A DNA stretch of 64,000 nucleotides from Tychonema sp. LEGE 07203 (GTDB taxonomy: Bacteria > Cyanobacteriota > Cyanobacteriia > Cyanobacteriales > Microcoleaceae). The translations under genes and the position numbers were made by a program. The DNA is taken from assembly GCF_015207285.1 (NCBI RefSeq), contig NZ_JADEXD010000004.1, positions 1-64,000 of the forward strand. Reading direction: 5' to 3'. Positions 1 to 8,630 of the stretch are shown here, one piece after another. The notes under the pieces are model-generated. The model ran no database searches. It saw only the letters and a list, made by a program, of their open reading frames with translations, and was not told the DNA's origin. The number at the start of each line of letters is the position of its first letter. The first letter of the stretch is position 1.

Positions 1-483
1 GACATCGGGGCGGGCGTGATTCTGGGTGCAGGGGTGCTGGTAGTAGGTGCGGGGACGATCGGCGAAAATGCCTGTATTGGTGCGGGGACAACGCTGATCG
101 ATCCTTGTATCGACAAAATGCAAATTTTGCCAGCAGGTTCTCTGCTCGGAGATAGCAGCCGCCAACTACCGACAGCAGCAACCGCAGAAGCAGAAGCAGC
201 CCCGGAACCGGAACCGGAACCTCCCTCCGTTAGTACGCCAGCCGTCGATCGACCGATCGATGAGCCAACCGCCGCCGCCCCTACACAGCCTCAAACACCG
301 CCGGAGACATCCCCACAACCGCTGCAAGACACTGCCTCAGACCAGCCCCAACCAGCAGATACCCCAACTATTCTGTACGGCCAAGCTCACATCAATCGGC
401 TGCTGGGGACGCTGTTTCCGCACCGACAAGCTTTTAATCGATCGGACGAAAACGGTCAAACTCTTTCGGGCGGTTCCGGGTAG
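1..483 (+). CDS. ccmN: Carboxysome assembly protein CcmN (5' end outside window)
   Basis: The frame is open from base 1, so the start lies upstream; 160 residues are visible. The first ~35 residues are hexapeptide-type (left-handed beta-helix) repeats of the I-G-A-G kind. A Pro/Glu/Ala-rich linker of about 65 residues follows. From about residue 124 there is an amphipathic segment, ILYGQAHINRLLGTLFPHR, which matches the form of the CcmN C-terminal encapsulation peptide. In the known family the beta-helix part binds CcmM and the C-terminal helix binds CcmK shell proteins, so CcmN links the RuBisCO/CcmM core to the beta-carboxysome shell. A tandem-BMC gene (ccmO) follows on the same strand, as expected for a ccmKLMNO cluster. 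Confidence 0.88.
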   Translation, partial: DIGAGVILGAGVLVVGAGTIGENACIGAGTTLIDPCIDKMQILPAGSLLGDSSRQLPTAATAEAEAAPEPEPEPPSVSTPAVDRPIDEPTAAAPTQPQTPPETSPQPLQDTASDQPQPADTPTILYGQAHINRLLGTLFPHRQAFNRSDENGQTLSGGSG

Positions 484-817
484 CGGTGAGTCGATTTTAG
501 ATTTTAGATTTTAGATTTATTTCGCAGATCAATCTCTCGGATTGAAATTTTGTCTAAATTTTGGGCTTGACCCTCAAAACTGTCAAGGGCCTGTATTGAC
601 AATGTTGGGGCGTGGTCATTTCAGCAAAAGGCAGCTATGCTGAAGGCAGAAAGAAATATAAATAAATAGGTAATCTTATATTATTGGTAGCTCAGCAATT
701 TTTAAGGCTTTGCAGCAGAAATCTGTGTCTTGCAGCTCGTGCAGTCTGTCTTGTCATCTGAGAAACTACAATTATCCACAAATTTTAATTTTGAGAAGTT
801 TCTAAAGGTAATTGAAG
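484..817. other. ccmN-ccmO spacer
   Basis: This 334-base spacer has no credible gene. It starts with a short A/T-rich tandem run of the GATTTTA unit near 495-520. Similar TTTTAGATTTTAGA or TCTAAAATCTC runs occur elsewhere in the window (near 11410, 25130 and 26465). The rest is AT-rich leader that could hold a separate ccmO promoter, but I see no convincing -35/-10 pair. Confidence 0.5.
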
Positions 818-1591
818 ATGGACGGACAAATAGATCGTAAAATTGACCCCGATCGCTCGCAGCGCCAAGAATATTTCAAAGATACTGCTTTGGGTTTAGT
901 ATCTACCAAGAGTTTTCCGGCGATTGTCGGGACTGCTGACATGATGCTGAAGTCGGCTGGGGTGATTTTAGTAGGATACGAAAAAATTGGTTCCGGTCAC
1001 TGTACGGCGATCGTCCGCGGCAGAATTTCGGACGTGCGCTTGGCTGTGGAAGCAGGAGCTCAGACTGCTGAACAGTTCGGACAGTTTGTTTCTAAATTGG
1101 TGATTCCCAGGCCTTTGGCTAATTTGGAAGTGGTTTTGCCGATCGGCTTTCGGCTGACTGAACTCTCCGAAAGCGGCAGTTATTCTCGGCTGAGCAATCA
1201 GGCGATCGGTTTGCTCGAAACGCGGGGATTTCCGGCAATGGTCGGTGCTTGCGATGCTATGCTCAAATCCGCAGACGTACACTTGGCCGCCTACGAGAAA
1301 ATTGGCGCAGGTTTGTGCACGGCAATTATTCGCGGTGCTGTCGCAGATGTCGCAGTAGCCGTAGAGGCCGGGATGTACGAAGCTGAGCGGATTGGCGAGT
1401 TGAACGCGGTGATGGTAATTCCGAGGCCCTTGGAAGATTTGGAACAAACTTTGCCGCTGGCGAGTTGCTGGATAGAACACCGCAAACCCGTGATGATGCC
1501 TGTTTCGGTTAAGGAAAAAGAACAAGAATTGATCGAACTTCCAGATTTGGAGAAATTGAGAGTTTATGTGGAAGAGGAAGTCGAGCGGTAA
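818..1591 (+). CDS. ccmO: Carboxysome shell protein CcmO, tandem BMC domains
   Basis: The product is 257 residues from the ATG at 818; an in-frame TTG six bases earlier is less likely. AAAGG lies about ten bases upstream. Two bacterial-microcompartment domains are in tandem, at about residues 22-105 and 127-212. Each has the pattern (A)LGLxxTxxFPAxVGxxDxMLKSA, then an xYEKIGxG loop and an ending VIPRPLxxLE. A double-BMC protein next to ccmN is the signature of CcmO, a shell component of the beta-carboxysome needed for a complete shell. The two domains are clearly homologous and point to an internal duplication, as in the family. The C-terminal ~45 residues are charged and lie outside the BMC fold. 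Confidence 0.9.
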   Translation: MDGQIDRKIDPDRSQRQEYFKDTALGLVSTKSFPAIVGTADMMLKSAGVILVGYEKIGSGHCTAIVRGRISDVRLAVEAGAQTAEQFGQFVSKLVIPRPLANLEVVLPIGFRLTELSESGSYSRLSNQAIGLLETRGFPAMVGACDAMLKSADVHLAAYEKIGAGLCTAIIRGAVADVAVAVEAGMYEAERIGELNAVMVIPRPLEDLEQTLPLASCWIEHRKPVMMPVSVKEKEQELIELPDLEKLRVYVEEEVER

Positions 1592-2344
1592 TCGGTAATT
1601 TGTATGCAATCAGCCAGCCAAAGTTTTGAGATACCTGCTGGGAGAAATACTGAGAGGAAGTTGCTCAACAGGATATAAATTTTACTCTATCTAAGTGCGT
1701 ACAACAATTTATACCGATCGGGCTTGTCAAGCTTAATTTGGCGATCGAGCCGATCGCAGTCGCATCAACAGATACAGAGTACCAAGGAAAATTAGACTTG
1801 GGAGCGAAACTCAATCGGGTAACAATCGAACTGATATCGAACTGATGAAATAAATCCAGCCGAGTTGCAAGCTCTTCCAACATGATTTAACTGCTGTTAA
1901 GATCGACTTATATCGTGGACGGTTGCATCGGAATAATAAAATCGAGTCAACAGTTAACACTCAACCATTCAGTTTTTCGACCGCCAGTCAACTCTCAACA
2001 GTCAACTCTCAACAGTCAACAATCAACAATCACCTGACGGTACAACCGAAATTGATATTAAATCCTGTTTTGGGTAGATTTTCTTGAATAACTCAAGAGT
2101 TACTCTGGGGGTAAGTGGAAGCTCTTTCAACAGATTAACCTCTGTGGAACTCAAAACTGATTGCAAAGACATCACGCCGAGAACCAAGCAATCCTGAAAG
2201 TTGACCCCACCCAAGAACAGGTACCGTCTCCCCGACGCTCTGATGTAGAGATCCTAAAATTTTAGACGGCGGTTGTTGCTCCCAGATTCCAGGCTGCAAG
2301 TAAATCTCAAATCTCAAATCGAATATTCTCAAATCGACTTACCT
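1592..2344. other. Intergenic region with composite repeat
   Basis: About 750 bases lie between ccmO and the TPR gene. The only ORFs are short minus-strand frames with no recognisable product. The stretch contains composite repeat copy A (1910-2058). The remaining DNA shows scattered CGATCG motifs and no clear promoter. Confidence 0.5.
1910..2058. repeat. Composite GTCAACA-core repeat, copy A
   Basis: The element opens with ATATCGTGGACGGTTGCATC, continues with GGAATAATAAAATCGAGTCAA, and has a core of GTCAACTCTCAACA-like units. It ends with CACCTGACGG then ACAACCGAAATTGATAT. The same modular layout is seen at 11313-11401, 18384-18528, 27813-27944 and 58667-58815. Confidence 0.7.
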
Positions 2345-3385
2345 ATGAACCTCCAACAATTTTACAAGCGCGGTTTGCATAGCGCCAAGAAAGGAAATTA
2401 CGAAGCGGCAATCGAAGACTTCGATCAGATACTGCAAGCCAATCCCGCCGATGCCAAGGCATATAACAATCGCGGCTTAGTCTACTATTACATGAAAGAC
2501 TACCAAAGGGCGATCGCAGACCTCAGCCAAGCACTAGATATCAATCCTAATTTGTTCGAGGCTTATCTGAATCGAGGCAATGCTTGGCGGCATCTCGGAG
2601 AAAACGACAAAGCCATTGAGGATCTCAACTGCGCGTTAGCAAACAAGCCAGACAGTCACGCTATTTACAACAACCGGGGACTCGTACTGGCTAATTTAGG
2701 ACATTACGAAGAAGCAATAGAAGACTACAATCGAGCTCTATCTATCAATTCCCAAAATTATAAAACTTATTACAACCGGGGTCGGGCTTACTACCTTTTG
2801 GGAGAAAAAGAGGCAGCAATAGAGAACTTTAACGAAACGCTGCGGTTGAATCCTAGATATATCAAAGCTTACATAAATCGCGGTCTCTGTTACCACCAAT
2901 TAAAAGACAATACGCAGGCGATCGCCGATTATAACACTGCACTCGGCATCAGTCCCAACAATGTTTATGCGTATTATAACAGAGGATGCGTCCGCTATAA
3001 ATTAAAACAAATGCAGCTAGCAATAGAAGACTTTGACAAAGCAGTGGAACTCGATCCAAACTATGTCAAAGCTTATCTCAACCGAGGTTTAGCGCTGTAC
3101 AAACTCGGAGATGTGGCAGCAGCCAACAAGGATTTTTACCACGTCATGTGCATTAACGCTGAAGCTTATTTATACTATCAAGCCCAGCGCTGCACGCCTG
3201 ACATTAATTCCTACTTCAAGGAAGCGCCGCAAATGGAACAGAATAATGCTGTAGAATACTACAACACCACATTAAATACAATGTCAACGTCTCTAAGTTC
3301 GGCAGCATTAAACTCGATTTGGAATCAAGAAGATTTGGATAGCAGAGACTCGATTATCTGTGAAGGTGAATTTCTCAATGAATGA
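2345..3385 (+). CDS. TPR repeat protein
   Basis: The ATG at 2345 gives 346 residues. The frame extends 24 codons further upstream, but that part reads like intergenic sequence and the repeats begin right after 2345. About eight tetratricopeptide repeats of 34 residues fill residues 5-280, each with the pattern AYNNRGLVYYxxxxYxxAIxDxxxALxxNP. The last ~65 residues are non-repeat and acidic. TPR arrays form a right-handed superhelix that binds other proteins. No signal peptide or membrane segment is visible, so a cytoplasmic scaffold role is inferred. The specific partner cannot be named from sequence. Confidence 0.8.
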   Translation: MNLQQFYKRGLHSAKKGNYEAAIEDFDQILQANPADAKAYNNRGLVYYYMKDYQRAIADLSQALDINPNLFEAYLNRGNAWRHLGENDKAIEDLNCALANKPDSHAIYNNRGLVLANLGHYEEAIEDYNRALSINSQNYKTYYNRGRAYYLLGEKEAAIENFNETLRLNPRYIKAYINRGLCYHQLKDNTQAIADYNTALGISPNNVYAYYNRGCVRYKLKQMQLAIEDFDKAVELDPNYVKAYLNRGLALYKLGDVAAANKDFYHVMCINAEAYLYYQAQRCTPDINSYFKEAPQMEQNNAVEYYNTTLNTMSTSLSSAALNSIWNQEDLDSRDSIICEGEFLNE

Positions 3386-3786
3386 ATTGGTCAGTAGTCA
3401 TTAGTCATGAGTCATTAGTCATTAGTGATTAGTCATTAAGTGGGTAATCGGAAAAAACACAAGTTCAGAAACCCGGTTTCTTGCGTGGTTTCTCGTTACC
3501 CAACACAAAATCTCATAGAAACCGGGTTTCTCGCCCCGATGCGTAAGCCGTGAAACCTTTGCTACCTGTTGATAAATAGTTCGCTGACATCAGAAACCCG
3601 GTTTCTTGCGTGGTTTCTCGTTACCAAACACAAAATCTCATAGAAACCGGGTTTCTCGCCCCCGTGAGAGGTTTTTAATACCGATTCGGTAGCCGTTAAA
3701 AATTCAAGCCCTTACTGTAAAAAACAGCAAGGACTTTAATCGTTTATCCCTGAGTTTTAAGGACTTGCATTCGCAACCATCAAACC
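3386..3786. repeat. Repeat-rich intergenic region: AGTCATT run and two long direct repeats
   Basis: At about 3390-3440 there is a short imperfect tandem of AGTCATTAGTCAT units. Then two ~71-base direct repeats (3466-3537 and 3591-3662, offset exactly 125 bases) each carry AGAAACCCGGTTTCT at one end and AGAAACCGGGTTTCT at the other. Both 15-mers are near-palindromic. Near 3715-3745 there is AAGGACTTTAATC, related to the hairpin at 6071-6139. No gene is seen. Confidence 0.8.
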
Positions 3787-5088
3787 TTAAATACTAGCCA
3801 TCACTTCGCGGGCGGCCGCCAAAGTACGATCGATATCCTCATCAGTATGAGCCAAAGAAGTGAACCCAGCCTCAAACTGCGAAGGAGCCAGATAAATACC
3901 GTGTTCCAACATTCCGCGATGAAAACGGCCAAACTTTGCTACATCCGACTTCTTAGCATCATCGTAATTGTGCACTGGGCCCGCCGCAAAAAACAAGCCA
4001 AACATCCCGCTAATTTGCCCGCCACAAGCCGCGTGTCCGGTTTCTAGAGCAATTTTCAGCAATCCGTCGGACAGTTTTTTCGTAATCCTATCCAACTGTT
4101 CGTAAGTGCCGGGTTTTTGCAGCAATTCCAAAGTTTTAATCCCAGCAGTCATCGCCAAAGGATTTCCCGAAAGCGTACCAGCTTGATATACCGGGCCCGC
4201 TGGAGCAACCATCCCCATAATATCGCGCCGTCCGCCGTAAGCTCCCACCGGCAAACCGCCACCGATAACTTTACCCAAAGTTGTCAAGTCTGGGGTGACA
4301 CCAAATTTTTCCTGAGCTCCGCCGTAGGCGATGCGGAAACCAGTCATTACTTCATCAAAAACTAACAAAGCGCCGTTATCTTTGGTAATTTCCCGCAAAC
4401 CTTCGAGAAAACCCGCATCCGGTACAATAAATCCGGCATTTCCTACAACTGGTTCGAGAATTACGCCTGCGATTTCGCCAGGATATTCGGCAAATAAAGC
4501 TTTGACTGCTTCTAAGTCGTTGTAGGGAGCGTTGAGGGTGTTGGCGGTAGTGGATTTTGGCACTCCCGGAGAGTCGGGAAGGCCGAGAGTTGCCACACCG
4601 GAACCTGCTTTTACCAAAAACATATCGGCGTGCCCGTGATAGCAGCCTTCAAACTTAATCAATTTATCGCGTCCGGTGAAGGCTCGCATCAGTCGCAAAA
4701 CGGCCATGCAGGCTTCGGTGCCGGAATTGACAAATCGCACCATTTCTATGCTGGGAACGGCCTCGATGACCATTTCAGCGAGCACGTTTTCCAGCAGCGA
4801 GGGTGCTCCAAAACTTGTGCCTTTTTCTAGAGATTCGTGAAGGGCTTTGATGACTTCTGGGTGGGCGTGTCCGCAGATTGCCGGGCCCCAAGTACCTACG
4901 TAGTCAATGTATTGGTTGCTGTCAACATCCCAAATGTAGGCTCCTTTTACCCTGTCAAAGACGATCGGTCCTCCGCCTACGGATTTGAAGGCGCGCACGG
5001 GGGAACTGACGCCACCTGGCATCAATTTCTGGGCGGCGGCAAAGATTTCTTCTGATTTGGTGGTTTTCAAGTGTGTTGTGGAAACCAA
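3787..5088 (-). CDS. hemL: Glutamate-1-semialdehyde 2,1-aminomutase
   Basis: HemL converts glutamate-1-semialdehyde to 5-aminolevulinate, the C5-pathway precursor of haem, chlorophyll and bilins, using pyridoxal phosphate. The protein begins with [20 protein letters not shown], typical of the family. It has the aminotransferase class III signature ([12 protein letters not shown]) and the PLP lysine in [17 protein letters not shown] place the start at a TTG at 5088 because AAGGAG lies six to seven bases before it and the resulting 433 residues match the usual family length. The frame runs open for another 38 codons upstream, but those residues look non-coding. It is divergent from hisIE. Confidence 0.95.
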   Translation of the reverse strand: MVSTTHLKTTKSEEIFAAAQKLMPGGVSSPVRAFKSVGGGPIVFDRVKGAYIWDVDSNQYIDYVGTWGPAICGHAHPEVIKALHESLEKGTSFGAPSLLENVLAEMVIEAVPSIEMVRFVNSGTEACMAVLRLMRAFTGRDKLIKFEGCYHGHADMFLVKAGSGVATLGLPDSPGVPKSTTANTLNAPYNDLEAVKALFAEYPGEIAGVILEPVVGNAGFIVPDAGFLEGLREITKDNGALLVFDEVMTGFRIAYGGAQEKFGVTPDLTTLGKVIGGGLPVGAYGGRRDIMGMVAPAGPVYQAGTLSGNPLAMTAGIKTLELLQKPGTYEQLDRITKKLSDGLLKIALETGHAACGGQISGMFGLFFAAGPVHNYDDAKKSDVAKFGRFHRGMLEHGIYLAPSQFEAGFTSLAHTDEDIDRTLAAAREVMASI

Positions 5089-5416
5089 TGTTTTCTCCTT
5101 AGTGAATGTCTGTTGTTGGTAGGATACTTTTATAGCGACTTCAGGATAATGGTTAGGTCGATTCAAGGAAACTATGTTAATTGATTTTAGGATACAAACC
5201 AATGAGTAGCAATACTAGCTTGGGTTTTTTAGGCTCGATCGCACTGGTAGCGATCGCCCTAAAGTGTAATTTTTTGTAAAATAGTTCTTGACAATTTGCC
5301 CATCACTTGCCCAATCTCCTCTCTTCTCTCTGTGTCCTCTGCGCTCTCTGCGGTTAATCAAAAAAAAAATATCCGACATGAAAGCGTTAATTTATATGAA
5401 AAGCTGCCGTAAAATT
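5089..5416. other. Divergent hemL/hisIE promoter region
   Basis: These 328 bases must hold the promoters of both genes. Visible are HIP1-like GCGATCGC near 5250 and a copy of the CTCTGCGCTCTCTGCGGTTAA dispersed motif near 5338-5357. I see no convincing sigma-70 element. Confidence 0.4.
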
Positions 5417-6067
5417 ATGTCTAGTACTGATTTATCTAGTTTGAGCCGATCGATCCCCATTGAAAAGATTCGTTACGACGATCGCGGTTTAGTGCCGGCG
5501 ATCGTCCAAGATTACTTAGACGGCACTGTATTGATGATGGCGTGGATGAATCGCGAATCGCTGCAAAAAACCCTCGAAACCGGACAAACTTGGTTTTGGA
5601 GTCGTTCTCGCGCCGAGTTGTGGCCCAAAGGGGCGACTTCGGGACACTTTCAAAATGTCAAAGGGCTGCGTTACGATTGCGATAGCGATGCTTTGCTGGT
5701 AACAGTCGAACAAGTCGGAGATATTGCTTGTCACACGGGAGAAAGAAGTTGTTTTCACCAAGTTGATGGGGAAATTGTACCGCCGCCTGGAGATATGTTA
5801 TCTCAATTATTTGCCGTAATTTGCGATCGGCGGGACAATCCTAACGAAACTTCTTATACTTGCAAGTTGTTTGAGGGCGGCGACAACAAAATTCTCAAGA
5901 AGATTGGCGAAGAGTCGGCGGAAGTTGTGATGGCTTGCAAAGATGACGACAAAGACGGGATTGCCGGCGAAGTGGCCGATTTATTTTATCACGCTTTGGT
6001 TGCTTTGGCTCACCATCAAGTTGATTTGAGAGAAGTATATCGCAAATTGGGCGATCGCAGAAAATAA
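5417..6067 (+). CDS. hisIE: Bifunctional phosphoribosyl-AMP cyclohydrolase / phosphoribosyl-ATP pyrophosphatase
   Basis: The fused enzyme catalyses steps 2 and 3 of histidine synthesis. Residues ~1-120 are the HisI cyclohydrolase domain, with [19 protein letters not shown] and the metal-binding DCDSDALLV and CHTGERSCF motifs. Residues ~125-216 are the HisE pyrophosphatase domain, with [17 protein letters not shown] and [11 protein letters not shown]. The ATG at 5417 gives 216 residues, the usual size of HisIE. The frame continues 43 codons upstream, but that part overlaps a dispersed CTCTGCGGTTAA repeat, so it is probably untranslated. Confidence 0.94.
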   Translation: MSSTDLSSLSRSIPIEKIRYDDRGLVPAIVQDYLDGTVLMMAWMNRESLQKTLETGQTWFWSRSRAELWPKGATSGHFQNVKGLRYDCDSDALLVTVEQVGDIACHTGERSCFHQVDGEIVPPPGDMLSQLFAVICDRRDNPNETSYTCKLFEGGDNKILKKIGEESAEVVMACKDDDKDGIAGEVADLFYHALVALAHHQVDLREVYRKLGDRRK

Positions 6068-6070
6068 TCA

Positions 6071-6139
6071 TTTGTAGTAAGGACTTTAATCCTTAAGTTG
6101 CCTAAATTTATGACAAAAGATTGAAGTCCTTACTACAAA
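6071..6139. repeat. Inverted repeat between convergent genes
   Basis: TTTGTAGTAAGGACTTTAAT (6071-6090) pairs with its reverse complement at 6120-6139 with one mismatch in 20. It sits just past the hisIE stop and just past the stop of the convergent porin gene. It could end both transcripts, or be a small mobile repeat, since AAGGACTTTAATC also occurs near 3725. Confidence 0.75.
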
Positions 6140-6161
6140 CAGATAATAGTTTCGGCACTTT

Positions 6162-8291
6162 TTAGAAAGTAAAAGTAGTGCGGAGGACTCCCACCCCTAC
6201 AGTGTCATTATCCTTAGTACCTTCAGGATTGAACAACACAAAAGCCCCCGGTGTAATGCTGATATTATCGTTAACCTTGAAACGATAATAAGCCTCCAAA
6301 TGGTAAGGAGTTGCTTTATTTGGCTGAAAACGAGCACCGCCACTTACCGAATCGCGATCCAAAGGCTGTCCAAACAAAATACCTGCATTATTTCCCGATT
6401 TGAACAAATCTCGGAAATGTAAACCAACCATCCAACTATTGAAAGTTGTAGAAGCATTGCTTCTTTCAGCATCAGCAATTATCCAACCTCCATAGGTAGA
6501 AACAGCCAACTTCGGAGACAGCCGCCAGGTTGCAGTACCGCCAAAGGAATTCATCCTCACCCCGCCGTTAACAGGTTCTCTATCTCTTCCCAAAATTGAA
6601 CCCAAATCCGCATCAGATAATCCTGTTGCCAGAATATTCAATTGGTGGCGGCTGTAAGCGTAATTCAAACCAATGTCAATACTGCTAGTTGGTTTAATGG
6701 TTAACTGTGCAGCAGCAACCGTACTGCCATCAAATAAACCTGCCCCCAATGGAGTACCCGGAAAACCTAAATCATTTGGCAAAGCAGCATTTACACTGCC
6801 GTACAAAGCCGTTAGATTCAGCTTTTTAGAAATGTTCCAAATAAACCCGCCTGCCGATGCCAAACCGCTGCCAGAAGTGCCGCCGGATACGCGCACTACA
6901 GGGTTGTAACCTCCAAATCTAGAAATAGATTCTTGCCCTTCTCCAGCAAAGGGAGTGATTGCTTGAAAAGCGTCCGAAGTTTCTGCTTTCGGGCCGGCAA
7001 ATAAAGTGATGCTGCTAGAAACTGGAAAGACGTAAAGCAGTTTGTAAAGTTCAACAGTATTAGCGCCAATGCTAGATAAATTTTGAGGATTAATTCCTGG
7101 AAATTGCGGCTCAAAACTCAGCCTTGCCTGACTGTCAGACAAACCGCTAAATGCCCCAGTTGACAAACCCAAATCAGGGCCGAAGCTGCGAATGTTGTAA
7201 GTTTGCAAGCCTGTAATCAGCGTATCTTTGCCGGTAAAACTGGTCAGCAAATTCAGCCGCACTCGGTAATTGAAGACTGTCTGAGTATCGCTGTGATTGT
7301 TTTTGGTAGTGTCGGCAACGCTAAAAATGGCTTCGCCGCTGAGCTTAGTTGTTGTCGAAAATTGATTTGCTTCTAATTCGGCGGTGCGGGATTCTAAAGC
7401 ATCGACTCTACCGCGCAAAGTTGCCAATTCTGCTGCAAATTCTTCTTGCAATCTTTGGATAGAAGTTAAATCTTCTTTGGTTGCTAAATTTCCCGTACCG
7501 CCTCTAATCAACTCTGTTACCTTATCCAAGCAAGCATTTAAGCCGGCGGCGAATTCGTAGCGAGTCATTGCCCGATTGCCTCGGAATGTACCGTCTGGAT
7601 ATCCCGCTATGCAGCCGTATCTTTCTACGAGAGATTGCAGGGCTTGAAATGCCCAGTCTGTCGGGCGCACGTCGGAGAGTTGCGAGACAGATGTTACTTG
7701 TTCGAGTTCGGTAGATTCGGGAGTTTGGCTGTTGGTTGCTGCAGGCTCTAAGGAAGTGCTGTTTTCGATTTCCGCTAGTTTTTGGGCCGTAGAGGTTTCT
7801 GTTTGGGCAATAACTGGTGTCTGCGGGTTTTGGGCGGGAATCGCCTCGGTGATTTCGGTGATTTCGGCTGGTGTCTGCGGGTTTTGGGCGGGAATCGCCT
7901 CGGTGATTTCGGTGATTTCGGCGGGGGCTGGGTTTGCTGGTTTTTCGGCTAAGTTTAATGAGTTTTTTGGTGGATTTTCTGCGGTTAATGCTGTTGTTTC
8001 GGGGAGATTGAGGTTGGTTGTATTTTCGAGGAGATTGGGGAGTTTATCACTTGTTGAGATGGTACTGTCAACAGGCGGCCCATCAATTTGTTTTAATTTC
8101 GATGTTTCGGGGATTTTGACTGGATTTTCAACAGTTGTATTCAGGCTGATTTTAGCCTCTGACTCTTTTAAGTCTTGAGTGCTTAATGTTTCTTTTTGGG
8201 CGGCGGGAGGCATGGCTGCCAGTGGTAAAGAACCGACAAGTAGATAGAGTAAACCTACTCCGCCAGCACTAAATAGTAAATGTGGTTTCAT
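6162..8291 (-). CDS. SLH-domain OprB-type outer-membrane porin
   Basis: The 709-residue protein has a signal peptide (about residues 1-28). A low-complexity Pro/Glu/Thr-rich region follows (30-200) with an 18-residue tandem duplication at 124-159. An SLH domain spans ~204-262 (LSDVRPTDWAFQALQSLVER, then GYPDGTFRGNRAMTRYEFAAG). A coiled coil lies at ~285-330 and a long beta-barrel region of the OprB/carbohydrate-porin type extends to the C-terminal Phe. This layout (signal, SLH, coiled coil, barrel) is the standard cyanobacterial porin. The SLH domain anchors to peptidoglycan-linked polymer and the barrel passes small solutes. The Pro-rich N-terminal region is longer than in many homologues. 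The transported solute cannot be told. Confidence 0.88.
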   Translation of the reverse strand: MKPHLLFSAGGVGLLYLLVGSLPLAAMPPAAQKETLSTQDLKESEAKISLNTTVENPVKIPETSKLKQIDGPPVDSTISTSDKLPNLLENTTNLNLPETTALTAENPPKNSLNLAEKPANPAPAEITEITEAIPAQNPQTPAEITEITEAIPAQNPQTPVIAQTETSTAQKLAEIENSTSLEPAATNSQTPESTELEQVTSVSQLSDVRPTDWAFQALQSLVERYGCIAGYPDGTFRGNRAMTRYEFAAGLNACLDKVTELIRGGTGNLATKEDLTSIQRLQEEFAAELATLRGRVDALESRTAELEANQFSTTTKLSGEAIFSVADTTKNNHSDTQTVFNYRVRLNLLTSFTGKDTLITGLQTYNIRSFGPDLGLSTGAFSGLSDSQARLSFEPQFPGINPQNLSSIGANTVELYKLLYVFPVSSSITLFAGPKAETSDAFQAITPFAGEGQESISRFGGYNPVVRVSGGTSGSGLASAGGFIWNISKKLNLTALYGSVNAALPNDLGFPGTPLGAGLFDGSTVAAAQLTIKPTSSIDIGLNYAYSRHQLNILATGLSDADLGSILGRDREPVNGGVRMNSFGGTATWRLSPKLAVSTYGGWIIADAERSNASTTFNSWMVGLHFRDLFKSGNNAGILFGQPLDRDSVSGGARFQPNKATPYHLEAYYRFKVNDNISITPGAFVLFNPEGTKDNDTVGVGVLRTTFTF
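7815..7922. repeat. 54-base tandem duplication inside the porin gene
   Basis: Two in-frame copies of a 54-base unit encode AEITEITEAIPAQNPQTP twice, almost identical at DNA level. This suggests a recent duplication in the periplasmic linker. Confidence 0.85.
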
Positions 8292-8630
8292 TGCGACTCC
8301 TCACAAATAAATTGTAAAATTGCTAGTACCTTTGTAAGGATTGTAAACTTATTTGGTAGTCAAGATCGCAAGTTTTAATTTCCTAAGTTTTAAATTTTTT
8401 ATATCTTTAATAAGATTTGTGAAAAATTAGGCAAAAGTGGTGTCGTTCTGCTGTTGGTAGCAATAAAGGTGTGCCACAAATACCATAGAGATAGAGTGCG
8501 TGCAGGAGTGTAAGCTGTAGCGCAAATAAACATTGTATGTTCAGGACGGGCGGGACACCCCACTCATTGTTCTATCGCTTTTCGATCTACAATTTAAATG
8601 CCGCAACAGCTTATGCGGCTAAAAACAATA
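8292..8630. other. Intergenic region with dispersed repeat
   Basis: It holds the upstream region of the porin gene and the downstream end of the MFS gene. Around 8505-8600 is one copy of a repeat containing GCGCAAATAAACATTGTAT, then TTCAGG and CGGGACACCCC, ending near ACAATTTAAATGC. A second copy lies at about 33008-33100. Confidence 0.6.

Noticed and set aside
968-1609. Minus-strand 213-codon ORF opposite ccmO
   Set aside because: It mirrors the tandem BMC domains and has no protein-like motif or ribosome site; a shadow of ccmO.
1665-2332. Three short minus-strand ORFs between ccmO and the TPR gene
   Set aside because: They cross composite repeat copy A and have no recognisable product.
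3386-3786. Possible CRISPR-like array from the spaced repeats
   Set aside because: There are only two long units, the repeats are near-palindromic 15-mers with conserved sequence between them, and there is no cas gene.
7732-8178. 148-codon plus-strand ORF opposite the porin
   Set aside because: It reads the reverse of the low-complexity Pro/Glu linker, giving Val/Ser/Ile-rich sequence; a shadow.
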